The notes under the pieces are model-generated. The model saw nothing but the letters and a program-made list of their open reading frames with translations, was not told the DNA's origin and did no database searches. This document shows, one piece after another, positions 34,992 to 46,296 of a stretch of 64,000 nt of DNA. Source of the DNA: Isoetes taiwanensis. Taxonomy: Eukaryota > Streptophyta > Lycopodiopsida > Isoetales > Isoetaceae. The position numbers and the translations under genes were made by a program. Numbering within the stretch: position 1 is the first letter of the stretch; each line of letters begins with the position of its first letter. The DNA lies in the NCBI GenBank assembly GCA_021234155.1, contig JAJEKV010000020.1:8042563-8106562 (forward strand), given 5' to 3'.

Positions 34992-37875
34992 TTATGTGCC
35001 CTCATACAATGATATAGCATGGAGGTTGCTCATGGCCTTGTCCATCTCCCTTCTTGGGATCTTGTGTGTGTTGTCCTTTGCAACGTGAGAACTTGGATAT
35101 GACCATACCACACACTCCACCAATTCCCTCCTTTGAGGGTCAGCATAATTTTCCCTCCACTTCTTCTCCCGGTGATCGATGTATTGCTCCTTCAAGTTGC
35201 CCTTCTTGTGTCTCCCAATGGGCTCCCAATATTGAATTTGGAATCCGGGCCTAACTCCTCTCCATCGGGCATAGTGGTGGTTACATCGAGAGAGTGCCAC
35301 CCCTAACCATATTGGACAGTCCTCATCATCGGGCCTTACTAGCACAAAGTATCCTTCCTTGATGTCCTCAAAGGGATCCCACTTTCGGAAGATCAAACCA
35401 CTTCGGCTTTGAGGCCTTACTTCCCACAAACCACTTGGAACCCTTGTTGGGACCCAAGTGAGCATTCTTAGACGTGCTTGCACCTTGAGAACCCTCCCAT
35501 CTTGACTCGCAAGAACCCGTCTCTTAGCTCCCTCCCACATGGTTGTTCAGGTTTCTAAGCATGTCACAACTTTCTCCCAATTACTTGATTAGGGAGTCCA
35601 TTTGATTTTTCTTAAGAGTGGAGGTGTGCTTTCCATTTGAACATCATCCCAAGTTATGTAATCCTTGATGCCCTTCACCCGTTGGCTAGAGTCTTTGACT
35701 GCCTTGAAGGGAGGTATTGGTTTTGGCTGCCCTTTAGGAATGAGAACTTCACCAAAGACACCCTTTTGCCACAACTTCGATACCTTGTGCAGGGCATCCA
35801 CAACTTGTCACCTGGTCTCCACTTATATTGCATGATTGGTATTCCATCCCTAACCCAAAACTTGAACTGAAGTGGCTTTGTGTGTCCCATCAACCGTCCT
35901 TACCATCTAGCAAGTATCCTTCTACAAATGATTTCCAATCTGCAACCTCATCCATCAAGAAAGCCATTGGGTTGGTAGCGGCTCTCAAACACATCCATTA
36001 GTTCGGGGAGAGTGGTCACGTTTTCTCTCTTGAGCTTGGTGGAGAAAGTTCCAAAGAATCCATCTATATCATCATGCGTATGCCCAACCATCATGAATCC
36101 CACTTTCACAACTTTGAATACTCCCACTGGCTTTGTCAAGTATGACATAGCCCCAAACATCCATCTATTCTTGTTTTCTTTCAACAGTTGTCCAACCCGA
36201 ACACATAGCTCCTCGGGCGGTGATTTCTCAAGTAAGGGGAAATCATCCCAAGTCCTCCTTGATTCACGGACACCTTGGATGTGAGCTTTTTAGGCTGCCT
36301 TTGGTAACAAAGCGGTTGATCATCCATCAAAGCCTCAAAATGGGTGCTTGAAGGGGAATACCTCCTCCCTTCTATCGATCCTTTCTCTAGTGTTCTCAGG
36401 CACTTGAAAATAGAGCTCACATGGAAGTTTGGATCATCTCTCCATAGATCAAGCACAAAATGACCATATGTTCCAGTTCCATGACCATGTGTTAATACAC
36501 CCGCCAGACTTACTTTCATCATCGGCGTTTTGACAACGCTTGGGTAAAGGATCTAGCTTTGGCAAAAAAGTCTTGTGTTGGTCCATCTTATCATGAATTA
36601 TACACAAAAAAATTTGTCCGGCTGCATCTCGAAAAATGTTCTCCACTTTGCCAATACAACTGTCTACATGATATTTGGTCCCTTTGGTGATCTGCAAATT
36701 GCTCCCTAATTGCCATTCTTTCTTTCTCTATTGCAGTTGATGCAAGTGTATCCTTGAGTTGAATGCAAGTGTTGCACTTTGAGAATGGCATGTGAGTGCT
36801 CCATAACTTGCTGAAATGTGATTGAGAAAGAGGCCTACCTCCAGTAGTTTCCAGGATGGAGTTGATCTCCTTAAGGCACTCCTTCTTCTTCTTTTGGATA
36901 TAGTGTTGTGGCAACACTCTTTGCAGCACTCGCACACCGTGCTCGTTCACCTTCGACTTGTGGGGCATAGATTGAGACATGTATCTCACAAAGCTCTCGA
37001 AGACTGCAATGGCCTTGAGAGTATTTGCTCTAGGTTTCAAAGTGAGTGCATTACCATGTTGGAACAAACTGTGCCCTTTTCTAACCTGCTCCCAGTATCT
37101 GTAAAATGAAGACTTGCTCACCCCAAGAATCCATCTCAATGCTCTCATACATACCTTCATGCCCCTCAATTAATATAGTAGCCGTCCTGTGTTTTCATCA
37201 TAGCTGGAATTCCTACACAAGGAGTAAATGAAATTAATCCTATCTTTTTGAAGCTATCCAATGTATTGGGACCTTATCTGCACGAGGTCATCCACATTGT
37301 ACTGCACTGTGCAATCTAGGTTGCAACACTCTTGTCCCCTAATTGCCTCCAGGTTTTCTCTGGTTGGTGCCATACTTTCCATCCTTTCTAAATATTTGTC
37401 ACTTCTAGGCCTCTTGGGCACCCTTGGCTGCCTTCTATGAAAGACATAGCGTCTCTTCCTTGTGATCAAAGGATGCTCATCGACCACCAAATCTTCCACA
37501 TGGCCTTGGGTGGGCCTTGGGGTGTGTAGTTCAGTAGGGCATTCTAGAGTATCACCATTCTTGTGTGTAATATATCTAATTGGCCATCTCAACTGAGCTT
37601 GGGACTCCAGCAGCCCTGAGCACACAATGCAATCACTAGAGCTTCCCTGGGACATGATTGTATCAACTTCGATAAGAAGCTTCACAATGCCAACTCCAAG
37701 ATGTTCATCTCCCAGCCTCTCATCATTCACACTATCAAATGGATCAACTGCAGTTATTATGCCCTCTGCAAATACCGTCTGGTTGCAAGGGTGCAACAAA
37801 AGGCAACCCTTCTTCCTCCATTGGAGCCTAGGGCAATGGCCTCTGCTGGACTTCCTTGGCTCCATTTTACTCATC
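34992..37875 (-). pseudogene. DUF7869-like putative DDE transposase, broken
   Basis: The likely start is MSKMEPRKSSRGHC (about 37875). Pieces in order on the minus strand: a Cys-containing N-terminus ending RGQECCNLDCTVQYNVDDLV; 37169-36591 with MKVCMRALRWILGVSKSSFY and a CxxC in FSKCNTCIQLKDTL; about 36625-36449 with CIIHDKMDQHKTFLPKL; 36184-35948 with KENKNRWMFG and VGHTHDDIDGFFGTFSTKLK; about 35890-35675 with PLQFKFWVRDGIP; and 35540-34992 with PIWLGVALS and YWEP. The DxMDQxKT, ENKN and GHTHxDID motifs are the family hallmark and supply plausible metal-binding acids. Frameshifts separate most pieces. I know the family from uncharacterised plant, coral and oomycete proteins; transposase activity is an inference from this position between inverted repeats. 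Confidence 0.75.
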
Positions 37876-38169
37876 TCACATGCTCCCTGAATGAAAAAGC
37901 TCACATTAAAACCATATAGCCCCAAACACCACAAATATGACCATGTGAACCATATAAAATCATACAAACATATTAAATATAACCATATTAAATCATACAA
38001 CCATATTAACTAAAATCATATAACCATATTAAACCATACAACCATACTCATTCTAAACCATATGTAAACATTGTAACCATATATAACCATTGAAACTATT
38101 CAACCATTGAAACCATATTAAATATATAAGGTAACATATATAAACATATAACCTAACCTTTCATATCTT

Positions 38170-38220
38170 GTCATGGCCACGTGGCGCCTCCTCAGAGGCT
38201 GAAAGCGTGGCCATGTCAGC
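38170..38220. promoter_or_regulatory. Hairpin with G-box between divergent genes
   Basis: TCATGGCCACG pairs with CGTGGCCATG around about 25 bases. GCCACGTGG is a G-box-like site. It lies between the minus-strand transposase and the plus-strand cluster, where a two-way promoter would be. Function is inferred. Confidence 0.4.
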
Positions 38221-38683
38221 AACCCGCACTGGTCATGGAGGGCATGGCCCACACGTGACAGAAGTTTATTATTGCACTTTTACGAGGTTCGAGGGTGCGG
38301 CCAGTGCTTGCACCCTCTTCATCTCCCCGACCATTCTTCCTCCCTGTTTTCTCTGATCACTCTTGAGCTCTGTATTTTCCTTAAAGCCCGCTTTTCCGAT
38401 CCGGCGATCGATCGAACCGAAGCCATTCCAAGGCCATCTTATGACAATAGCTTGTGGACGGATCGGGGCTTTTCAGCCCGTTCTCGTTCTCAGCGAGATT
38501 GAGTGTTCGGCGGGCGTTCTTGCCTCGAGAAGAAAGTGAGGCCCTTTTTAGTCTTTGCTTTTAGTTTTCTCAGAAGTCCTTTCGCATTTTTACTTATATT
38601 ACGTTGTTAGAGGCTCTTATTAATCCCCTGATACAATTCTGACCCGACAAATCCTTATTCACGCTTTGAGCGACTATACCCAC

Positions 38684-38728
38684 ATGGAATCGAACACGGA
38701 AGCCTCCTCCTCATCCAAAGAAATCCAG
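38684..38728 (+). CDS. Possible first exon of cargo gene
   Basis: MESNTEASSSSKEIQ followed by a GTATGT splice donor. A pyrimidine-rich intron follows with an acceptor-like ACAG at about 38934. What it joins to is not clear. Weak call based on splice context only. Confidence 0.3.
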
Positions 38729-39244
38729 GTATGTTTTTGTAATATCATACCCTTTTTAATCTCATTTCTCTCATTGTTCTCTTCTCTTTTTCTCATTAAT
38801 CTCATTTGTCTCCACATTGTTCTCTGCTTTCTCATTAATCTCACTAATCTCTCTTATCTGTTTTCCTTTTGTATTGTTTTTTGTTTTTGTTATCTTTTTC
38901 TTGCTTGTGGTTGAATTGAATACATTGTACAGGGCAAAAGTGAGAATAGTGGTTAGAGTAGTAGCAAGCAAACCGAGATGTCACTCATCGAGATGTGGTT
39001 TTAGGAAGTAAGATATTGCGAGCATTAATGTAAGAGATTCACAAAAGATATAGCTAAACTGTCTAAGAATGTTTCATAACAAACATAACTAGGAATGTTT
39101 TTCTCCCAAAGAACTAAGAATAGGAATTGCTTCACGGAATCTGCATTTCTAACTCACAAAGATATCCTCCACCGCGGGGAGACATGCGAGGGTGGCGAGT
39201 TGAGAATACTTCAACATGCCAACAAATCCGAAATCTGTGGCCTT

Positions 39245-40440
39245 CTTCTTCGACTTCGCTTGAGTCGAGAACTTCTCGACTTCATTGGCGAAAGAGGAGT
39301 GTACACTTTCTGACGGGTGTTGGCCCGGTTGAGGGATTCTCGACTCGCGATTCGATTACACCACGGCTACCCAATGTCTTCACATTCTTTTTAAGCATCT
39401 TGCAGCCTTCGACTTCGTGAGTCGAGAATGTCATACCGTCAATGGCCCTTTGTGCGGTCGCGGTGCCTCCACCCGTCCGAGTCACTCTCCTTCCGAACCA
39501 TGCTCATCGAATATTGCGAAGAGGGGCTCCGGGGTGGAGGCCTCCGGCGACTAACCAACTTTCTCGACTTCGTGAGTCGAGAAAGCGCGAGCTCTAGTGC
39601 ACTCTAGAGCTGGCTGCGAGCGATCTTAACCACTCTCCTTCTATCTTCCTCGGACATTCTTGAAGGAAGTGGTTTTGGCTGTCTGCGAGGCCAACTCTTA
39701 ACAACCCAATTCTCACGTGTGTGGTGCAGTGGCCTCTACCCAATCAAAGGCCGTCTCCTTGAACCATCTTACGTCGATTTTGCGAAGGGGATGGGCTCGA
39801 TTGGGTGGAGGCCTCTACAACTAACCACGGAAACCACGAGCTTCTTCTTGTATGCATTCTCGGCTCGTGATGGGAATGCCTTACCAAGGCACTCCATGTG
39901 TACCATCCGGAGTTCTCGATGGCTAAGGCATTCGACTTTGCGAGTCGAAAATAGATAATCTGAAAACCAATAGTGGCATTCTCGACTGGCTGGTCGAGAA
40001 TCCTCTAGCCAGACCAATTCTCACATTATTGTGGTCGCGGTGGCCTCTACCGGTCGAGCCACTCTCCTTGAACCATCTTCGGCGAATATGGCGAAGGGGA
40101 GGGGCTCGGTGGGTGGAGGCCTCTACAACTAACCGGGGAAACCACCGAAGCTTCTTTATGCGCATTCTCGACTTGGCGAAGTGAGAATGTAGACAGAAGG
40201 TAAGCATTCTCGACTTCAAAGTCGAGAATCCCTTTACAACCAATTCTCCGCCGAATCCCGTGCAGCCAAGGCTTGCATTCTCTACAACTACTGCGACTTT
40301 CTACTTCTCTGTTTTTAGTCCCAAGTGCCTCTAGCCTGTCTAAGCCACTCTCCTTGAACCATCTTCCTCGAATATTGCGAAGAGGAGTGGTTCCGACCGG
40401 GTGGAGGCCCCTCCGACTAACTACAAGAGGATGCATTTGA
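39245..40440. repeat. Higher-order array, about 290-bp units with two hairpins
   Basis: Four units hold a block of about 95 bp, starting near 39464, 39729, 40032 and 40321. Each runs from GTGGCCTCTACC through CACTCTCCTTGAACCATCTT and ATTGCGAA to GGGTGGAGGCCTC, so its ends pair with each other. Each block alternates with one or more copies of the CTCGAC...GTCGAG palindrome. No coding function is likely. Confidence 0.7.
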
Positions 40441-40640
40441 ACCGCATCTCCGGGCCTTAGACCTAGCCCGATCTATGTACAACATTCCAAGAAAACAAGA
40501 AAAATACACCTAAAAAGCGAATCGTTCTTTACCCCGATCCATTGTTTCCCTAGCCGAGCATCTCTCAACCCGAGAGAGTAAATCATCTCGAAGCTGAAAA
40601 ATGTTGGACAAGGAAACGATGAATCCGTCGAGCTTATCGT

Positions 40641-41109
40641 TTCCATTATTTAAACACGGATGGCATGTTCTACAAAGCGAAATAACTCACCTCTTCAATG
40701 CGGTAATTCCTTGGGCCAGCATCCACGGATCCCGCGACCTCACCTAGAGTCTTTGCTTCTTACATGCGGTCTCATCAAGAGTGTATTAGCATCTAATACT
40801 TGTGACAACTGCGATTCTTTCGTATCCCCGTTCCATGGCGCGGCTGATGTAGAGTTCCCGGTAATGCGGCAGCTCCTCTCCGCTTCCTACCTTAGCTCGG
40901 GTGCTCATCGATCAAATCAAGCGCTTTGCAATAGGGCCAGCGGTCGGGGAAAAACACACATATGCAAAGGCGGCCCATTAGCGGCTTACCGCGTCGTGGC
41001 GCCATTCCTGGAAGTAAACTACGATCGATGCTGCGCCTCGAACTCAAAGTTAGCCAATGCGCATGATCAAGATAAACTAAACTCCCGCTCACTAAGTCCC
41101 TTGATGTGA
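40641..41109 (+). other. Open frame in cargo half, unidentified
   Basis: A 149-codon open frame from 40660. No motif or splice pattern supports it, and the alternative frames look equally protein-like. Could be a decayed gene. Confidence 0.25.
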
Positions 41110-41132
41110 TTAAATTTCGAAATAGAGTTTGG

Positions 41133-41175
41133 AAGCGGGCTAAAAGGCGACCGTCTTTGTACCCTTAGCCCGCTT
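41133..41175. repeat. 11-bp perfect stem hairpin before T run
   Basis: AAGCGGGCTAA and TTAGCCCGCTT pair around 21 bases and are followed by TTTT. It lies upstream of the next gene start. The resemblance to a bacterial terminator is coincidental in a plant genome. Confidence 0.5.
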
Positions 41176-41324
41176 TTTCATAAATGATTGCATGTCCTTA
41201 AATTCAAAGTAAAGAACACGCCTTGATCTTTTTTACATGCAGTCCTAAAACTCACAACGCTACGGAGGAAACTTAATTCTACGAAGGGTCCGATCAAGAA
41301 GAGGATGAGGGGGCATACTGAGAC

Positions 41325-42540
41325 ATGGCGACTCGGCCCAAGAAGCGGGCCGGAGGGGATGCTAGTTCTAGCGGCACCAAGAAGAAGAAGACAAACACCC
41401 GGGTGAGCTCGAGGTTTATCTTTTGTCGAATACCTTAACTGATCCATCCTTTCTTCTTGCGGCATTCGCCATGGACTCACTAGTGATCAGCGGCGAACTC
41501 CGTTCTTCGTCATCGAGGGACCGGAGACGAGCTTCTTGACACACCAGCAGATTCTTGGTGGTATGTCGAGGTATCAACAAGTGGGAAGGAGAAAGATCTG
41601 TTTCTCCACCAAAGAGACAAGAAGAGCTCCTGAGACAAGTACAAGAAAATCGGTGTTGTTCTCTCCGGCCTCGGCCGATTCAAGCATTTAACACTACATG
41701 TCGAGGACTACCGGAAGAGTAAGTTCTATCACACCAAAAATTATCGGTTTCAAATTATTCTCACTCTTCCATGAGCAAGGCGAAGGCACGAAAAAAAAAT
41801 GCGCCTTTAAATTGTCGACCTTGGGTGGAAGGATCCGGAAGGGATGAAGGAGGCCGGAACCCTAACATCCGTGGAGCTTGGAATGGAGATTTCCAGTCGG
41901 GGAAAACTGCTCAATACGGGGAGCTTCACTTCTACCGCTCAAGACTCTACAACACTCTGCAGATGGGGAATGAAGTTGTGGTTCATACGAAAAAAGTCCG
42001 CCAAAGACCAAAGATGGAGAAGATGACACCACACGGGAGGAATCGGATGACGGAGGAGACGAAGATATGGTCGACTCCCCAATAATGGATCCGATGATCA
42101 GATCAGGATTTCCGCGAGAGAGGGGCACGTAAAAATGGAGCGGGCCGGCTCGGTATTATCCGTTGGGAATATCACACAAAAATTTCGCCGGACATTAGGC
42201 GGTGAAGGTTTGCACGAGATGCCGCCTTGTTCAACCACGAGGGAATTTAATCCAAACACATCTTTGGAGATTCTGAAACCTGATGGTGCGACATCCTTGC
42301 TGAGATCCAATGCCCGTGGATGTCATACATTTTAGCGATCGACCGGTCGGTTGTTCACCGGAAGTCCGAGGAAGACACGAAGGGAAAAGACGTCCCGTTC
42401 GGGTAGTGGACGGTCAAGATTCGGTGAGGGGGCAAAGTATTGCAGACGGAGAAGGAGGTGCCGCAAAGGATCAAGGATAGATATGCCCGCGCAGAGTGCG
42501 AGTTCTTTTCAGCGGAGACGCCAAAGAACCTAATCGGCCA
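41325..42540 (+). pseudogene. Cargo gene region A, basic nuclear-type start, unidentified
   Basis: Starts MATRPKKRAGGDASSSGTKK and continues KKTNTRVSS, with two lysine clusters suitable for nuclear import, ending at a GTGAGC donor (41402). Later pieces in different frames look coding: TPFFVIEGPETSFLTHQQIL (41493-41552), VVLSGLGRFKHLTLHVEDY (about 41655), LHFYRSRLYNTLQMGNEVVV (41925) and MSYILAIDRSVVHRKSEEDT (42319). Frame changes could be introns or decay. I do not recognise a family. Confidence 0.35.
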
Positions 42541-42589
42541 GCATTAGTCAATTGCCGTAACACAATAGCGGCGAAAGTGCCTACGTGAG

Positions 42590-42886
42590 GTAAATAACTC
42601 GATTCTTTCCATTCTCGACTTCGCGAGTCGAAAAGCCATACCATCCTAACATTTCCCCGATTATCATCGGGTTTCGACTCAGCGAGTCGAAAAAGCCGGG
42701 GAACACGTAAAATCAAAGGATGTAGAGCTTTCTTGACTCGCGAAATCGAAAAACCTAGAGAAAATTAGACATTCAAGGGACTTTCTCGACTCGCGAGTCG
42801 AGAAACCCCGGGGCTACTATTTACTGTTTATTTCGGGTGTTTGTAGATACTATCATGCTCTGACATTGGTACATTGACTGAATGCA
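42590..42886 (+). other. Probable intron with four palindromes
   Basis: A donor-like AGGTAAAT at about 42588 and an acceptor GAATGCAG at 42886 bound a stretch holding four copies of the CTCGAC palindrome (42611, 42672, 42729, 42782). Confidence 0.5.
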
Positions 42887-44379
42887 GCCCTTATCCCGAC
42901 GGATCATACACGCCAGGGCAACAAGTGGAAAGCATTGGGTTGTCCTCGCCCTAAAGGAAACAGGGCTCCCTGATAAGTGGAAGACCTTTGAGAAACTATG
43001 CAGATATGTTCTCTGGCTGGAGGGCGTGAAGATGATGAGGGAGAGGATGAAGAGGAGAAGAAGAAGAGAACACCAAGGAAAGGCAGGAGTCTCTCTCGCA
43101 CCAATATGACCTCATTCTTAGCAATCGAGGCGCGGGGAGAAATGGACTGAGATATGGGCTCAATGGACAAGAGGCAAGCTGAAGGACAGCAATGGAGAAT
43201 TTCCATCCAGGCCGGACCCCAAGTTGTTTGACAAGCAGTTCATGAAGAGGATACAGGGCCTCACGGACAAAGAAACGCTTGACCTGCAAGGCAGAATCTT
43301 GGATGGAACAATCCTGCTAAGGAAGACTAGGAGTTCTAAAATGCAGGGGCGCTTAAAGGATTATGCCACGCGATCCCCAAAGCGGCGTTAGAAGAAGGCA
43401 TCACGGAGTTCTGCAACGTTGCATCTAATGAATACCATGACTTTGATTTTTACAAGGAAAAGGCTGCCCTTGATGAGGAAGACATGAAGGAATTGAACCG
43501 TCTATGTCAACCCTACATCAACACCAAGCTGAAGCGTAATGTCAAAACCCTTCCTTTCCCTGAACGTGCTATGGCAATTCTGAAGAGGAAGCTTGGATTC
43601 GGTGGTCCCATTTAAGGCCGACGGCGAAGACCCCACCCTTTTATGACAAAGCTGACATAGAGCGATGGTACAAGACGTGTTCGGACATGACCGACACGGA
43701 TACTTTCGGTTTCCTTTGTCTTTTGCATGCCGGGCAATCAGACAACTGCTGTCTCCCAATGGGCAGCTGATATTAACTTCACCAACAAGATCATGTACTC
43801 CATATACGAACTTGATCATGAGTGTAGACTTGGCTTGCCGAAGGCACCAAGCTTTGCCAACATAGTTTTGGTTTTGATTTCAAGATCGGCTGTAGACCTG
43901 GATAAGTGGTGGTCTAGCGAGCATCATTATCTCGACAGGTTCATGATCTCTCAAGAGCAGATGGAACCCTGGAAGGGGGGCAGATTTATGGAGGATGTTC
44001 CATCGATGGACAAGGTCAGCAAAAAATGGTGCGGCGGTACTATACATAGAATTCCTATCCGGCCAAGAGTTATCAAGTACTTCATAACCAGCCTGGTCGA
44101 GGAAGATCAAATTGTATGCGAGTGGTACATGAATGGCCTGTTCTCTCAGGGGGCTATGCTGTTTGGAATGAAACCTATATCCGTGGTTGGAAATAAGGAC
44201 ATGGTTGAAACCATTCGGTCATACCTGGATCTGCTTCATGAGCATTTCAAGGGGAGGAAGACAAATGGAAGCAAAGAAAAACGCGGCGAGAACGAGGGAG
44301 ACCAAGCCGCGTGAGACGTGAATGTCGAAGGTTTAGACAAGGATGCTGCCGAACACATTCTTGAGAATCTAGAGATTGA
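42887..44379 (+). pseudogene. Cargo gene region B, possible methyltransferase-like fold
   Basis: A large coding-like stretch spread over three frames: FEKLCRYVLWLEG (42989), PKLFDKQFMKRIQGLTDKET (about 43220), EFCNVASNEYHDFDFYKEKA (about 43410), then an open frame 43727-44314. In the last, RPRVIKYFITSLVEEDQIVC and EWYMNGLFSQGAMLFGMKPI resemble the end of a DNA/RNA methyltransferase core (VLDPFxGSGTTGxAALxxGR), followed by a plausible E/N position and a helix (MVETIRSYLDLLHEHF). The canonical DPPY or NPPY box was not found, so the match is tentative. A donor GTGAGT follows at 44380. Confidence 0.35.
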
Positions 44380-44559
44380 GGTGAGTTTACTTTGCTCTAT
44401 CGGTGTTTCTCGACTCGCGAGTCGAGAAAACTCGTTTCCTTTCAATACCTTTTCTTTTCATTCTCGACTTCGAAGTCGAAAAAACTCGTTCCTTTCTCGA
44501 CGATGTCATCATTTCGTGGAGTTCCATGTCAACGACTCGGATCATTGTCATTGGATACC

Positions 44560-45358
44560 GGGCGTTCACTCGCGAGGAGGAGAGTGCACTCCACAAAGAC
44601 AATCCGAGCAGACAAGACACCGCGCCACAAAAAGGACCCGAAAAGATAATGATCCCGCATTTGGATCCCGATGAACCGGAAATATGGTCGAGCCAAACTC
44701 CAACCGGGATCCACCGGTCCCGCCAAGCTTGTAATATTTGACGTCAATGGAGTATTAGCTGCGATACCACGATAAAGACGTCCCCGAGATTAACACCTCG
44801 CCCCCCATTTAAATGGAGCATAAAATAGTGTATCCGAGGCCTAGAGCTAAGGAAATTATTGAATGGTGCATTGAACGGGGGATTCGGTGGGCATATGGTC
44901 TTGTATGGCAAAGAAAAATATTGTCAATGTTCTTGGTGTTCTCGGCATTTCAGTTTTGAAGTTCAAGTTCGTTTGGGGAAGCGAAAGGGTCGAGCATGTG
45001 TCGGACCTCGATCCAGCCATCACAAAGGGGAAGCCTATAATGGTGAAAAAGGCCGGACGGGGTTTATGAGCAATTCCGGACTATGGCAAACACAACACGC
45101 TAATCATAGACGACTCAGCCTACAAGTGCTATCATAACGCGCCAAAAATACAATCATTGCTAAGCCATATCGACCTGAAGAATATGAGACGGATAGGTGG
45201 TTGTCCTTCGGACTGTGTCCTGTCTTGGCGGAATCCCTCTTTGCCATTCTTGTCGCCGATGTGATTAGGAACTATCCGAGCCTCACGGAACCCGATCCAG
45301 AGAGCAAGGCGATCATGAAAGCTATGGACGACAAATATTTTGGTGAACAAGAAGAGTG
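44560..45358 (+). pseudogene. FCP1/NIF-like (HAD) phosphatase, broken
   Basis: FCP1-like phosphatases remove phosphate from Ser/Thr, classically on RNA polymerase II tails. Pieces in order: KLVIFDVNGVLAA (about 44713-44751), the DxDGTL-type active site with Asn in place of the second Asp, as in some plant members; YPRPRAKEIIEWCIERG (44833); VGIWSCMAKKNIVNVLGVL, the WSS-like segment (44887); FVWGSERVEHV; and YGKHNTLIIDDSAYKCYHNA (45083-45142), the DDSPxK motif. At least three frameshifts separate them. An acidic leader (LDPDEPEIW) precedes. The loss of the second Asp may reduce acid-base catalysis. Confidence 0.6.
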
Positions 45359-45768
45359 ACCTCTCCGATAGTCAAATTGTGTGAATATTGTAAACAAACG
45401 TGAAATGTATTGAACATTTTGTAATGAATATACTTGTATATTGAGTTTTCGATGCCTTTCTCGACTCACGAGTCGAGAAAGGCATGCTTGTCCTGTTGAT
45501 GAGACCATTTGTATGTTTGATTGTGACTGGATGCAGCCACAATCTATTATGATAATGCTTCAACGCGTTTCACGGCCTTTCGACTTCGCGAAATGAAAAG
45601 GCACCGGTTGTACTTTCACTTTTATGGGCCTTTCTTCGACTCGCGAAGTCGAAAAGACACTACTTCCCACGCCATTGGATGCGGTTGTATGGAATGAATG
45701 TTCTCCATTGTAATTTGGTTTCAACATTCTTTTCTTCGTTTTGACTAATGGCACCGTAATTGTTAATC

Positions 45769-46296
45769 ATACTCTCCTTGCTCCGTGGGTTCGTGCACGA
45801 TCCGACACCAACAGTCCATCCCGCCGGGCATCACGCTGTGACCGCTCCAGCGGCACGAGATCCCGCTCAAGGCGGAAGAAATACCGCTTCCGCACGATCC
45901 CTCCACGCTACACTCTTGCCCGGCCTTTGGGATAAGGTTGCTCGGGAATTCAGAGGTTGCTCGCTACACCCTGGGGATAAAGAACAGGCGAAGAACAAAG
46001 AGAAAGTCCAGGAAGCTCAAAGCATCTTGCAAGCATTGCATAACATCCACGGAGGTTGGGGAAGGAGCATATTCGATGGAAGGTCATGGGAGGCGAGTGG
46101 AGAAGTCGGGTGGACAGGTCGGCCGGTAGCTCCAGAGGCACCTCCACGTGAGGCATTCCACACCCTTCAGGTTGCCCCCAAGGCTTACAGTCGGCGTGAA
46201 GAAGCGCCGCTAGTTAATCCCCTAAGGTGGACCACCTACGAAGATGATGTAACTGTAGTGACAGCAAGACCACCATGGTCTCTGCGTCCGATGTAA
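45769..46296 (+). CDS. Open frame at end of cargo cluster, unidentified
   Basis: 178 codons from 45760, with a coding-like second half: DKEQAKNKEKVQEAQSILQA, GGWGRSIFDGRSWEA and LRWTTYEDDVTVVTARPPW. Preceded by two copies of the palindrome. AATAAA lies about 40 bases after the stop (46320-46327), a possible polyadenylation signal. Family unknown. Confidence 0.35.
   Translation: MLSLLRGFVHDPTPTVHPAGHHAVTAPAARDPAQGGRNTASARSLHATLLPGLWDKVAREFRGCSLHPGDKEQAKNKEKVQEAQSILQALHNIHGGWGRSIFDGRSWEASGEVGWTGRPVAPEAPPREAFHTLQVAPKAYSRREEAPLVNPLRWTTYEDDVTVVTARPPWSLRPM

Noticed and set aside
36012-36284. Plus-strand frames opposite the DUF7869-like gene
   Set aside because: They are shadows of the minus-strand transposase, which has clear motifs.
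39095-40436. Several open frames on both strands in the 290-bp array
   Set aside because: Overlapping frames on both strands repeat with the array and show no domain.
41133-41175. Bacterial rho-independent terminator
   Set aside because: Stem plus T run fits, but all context is plant nuclear. It is kept only as a hairpin.
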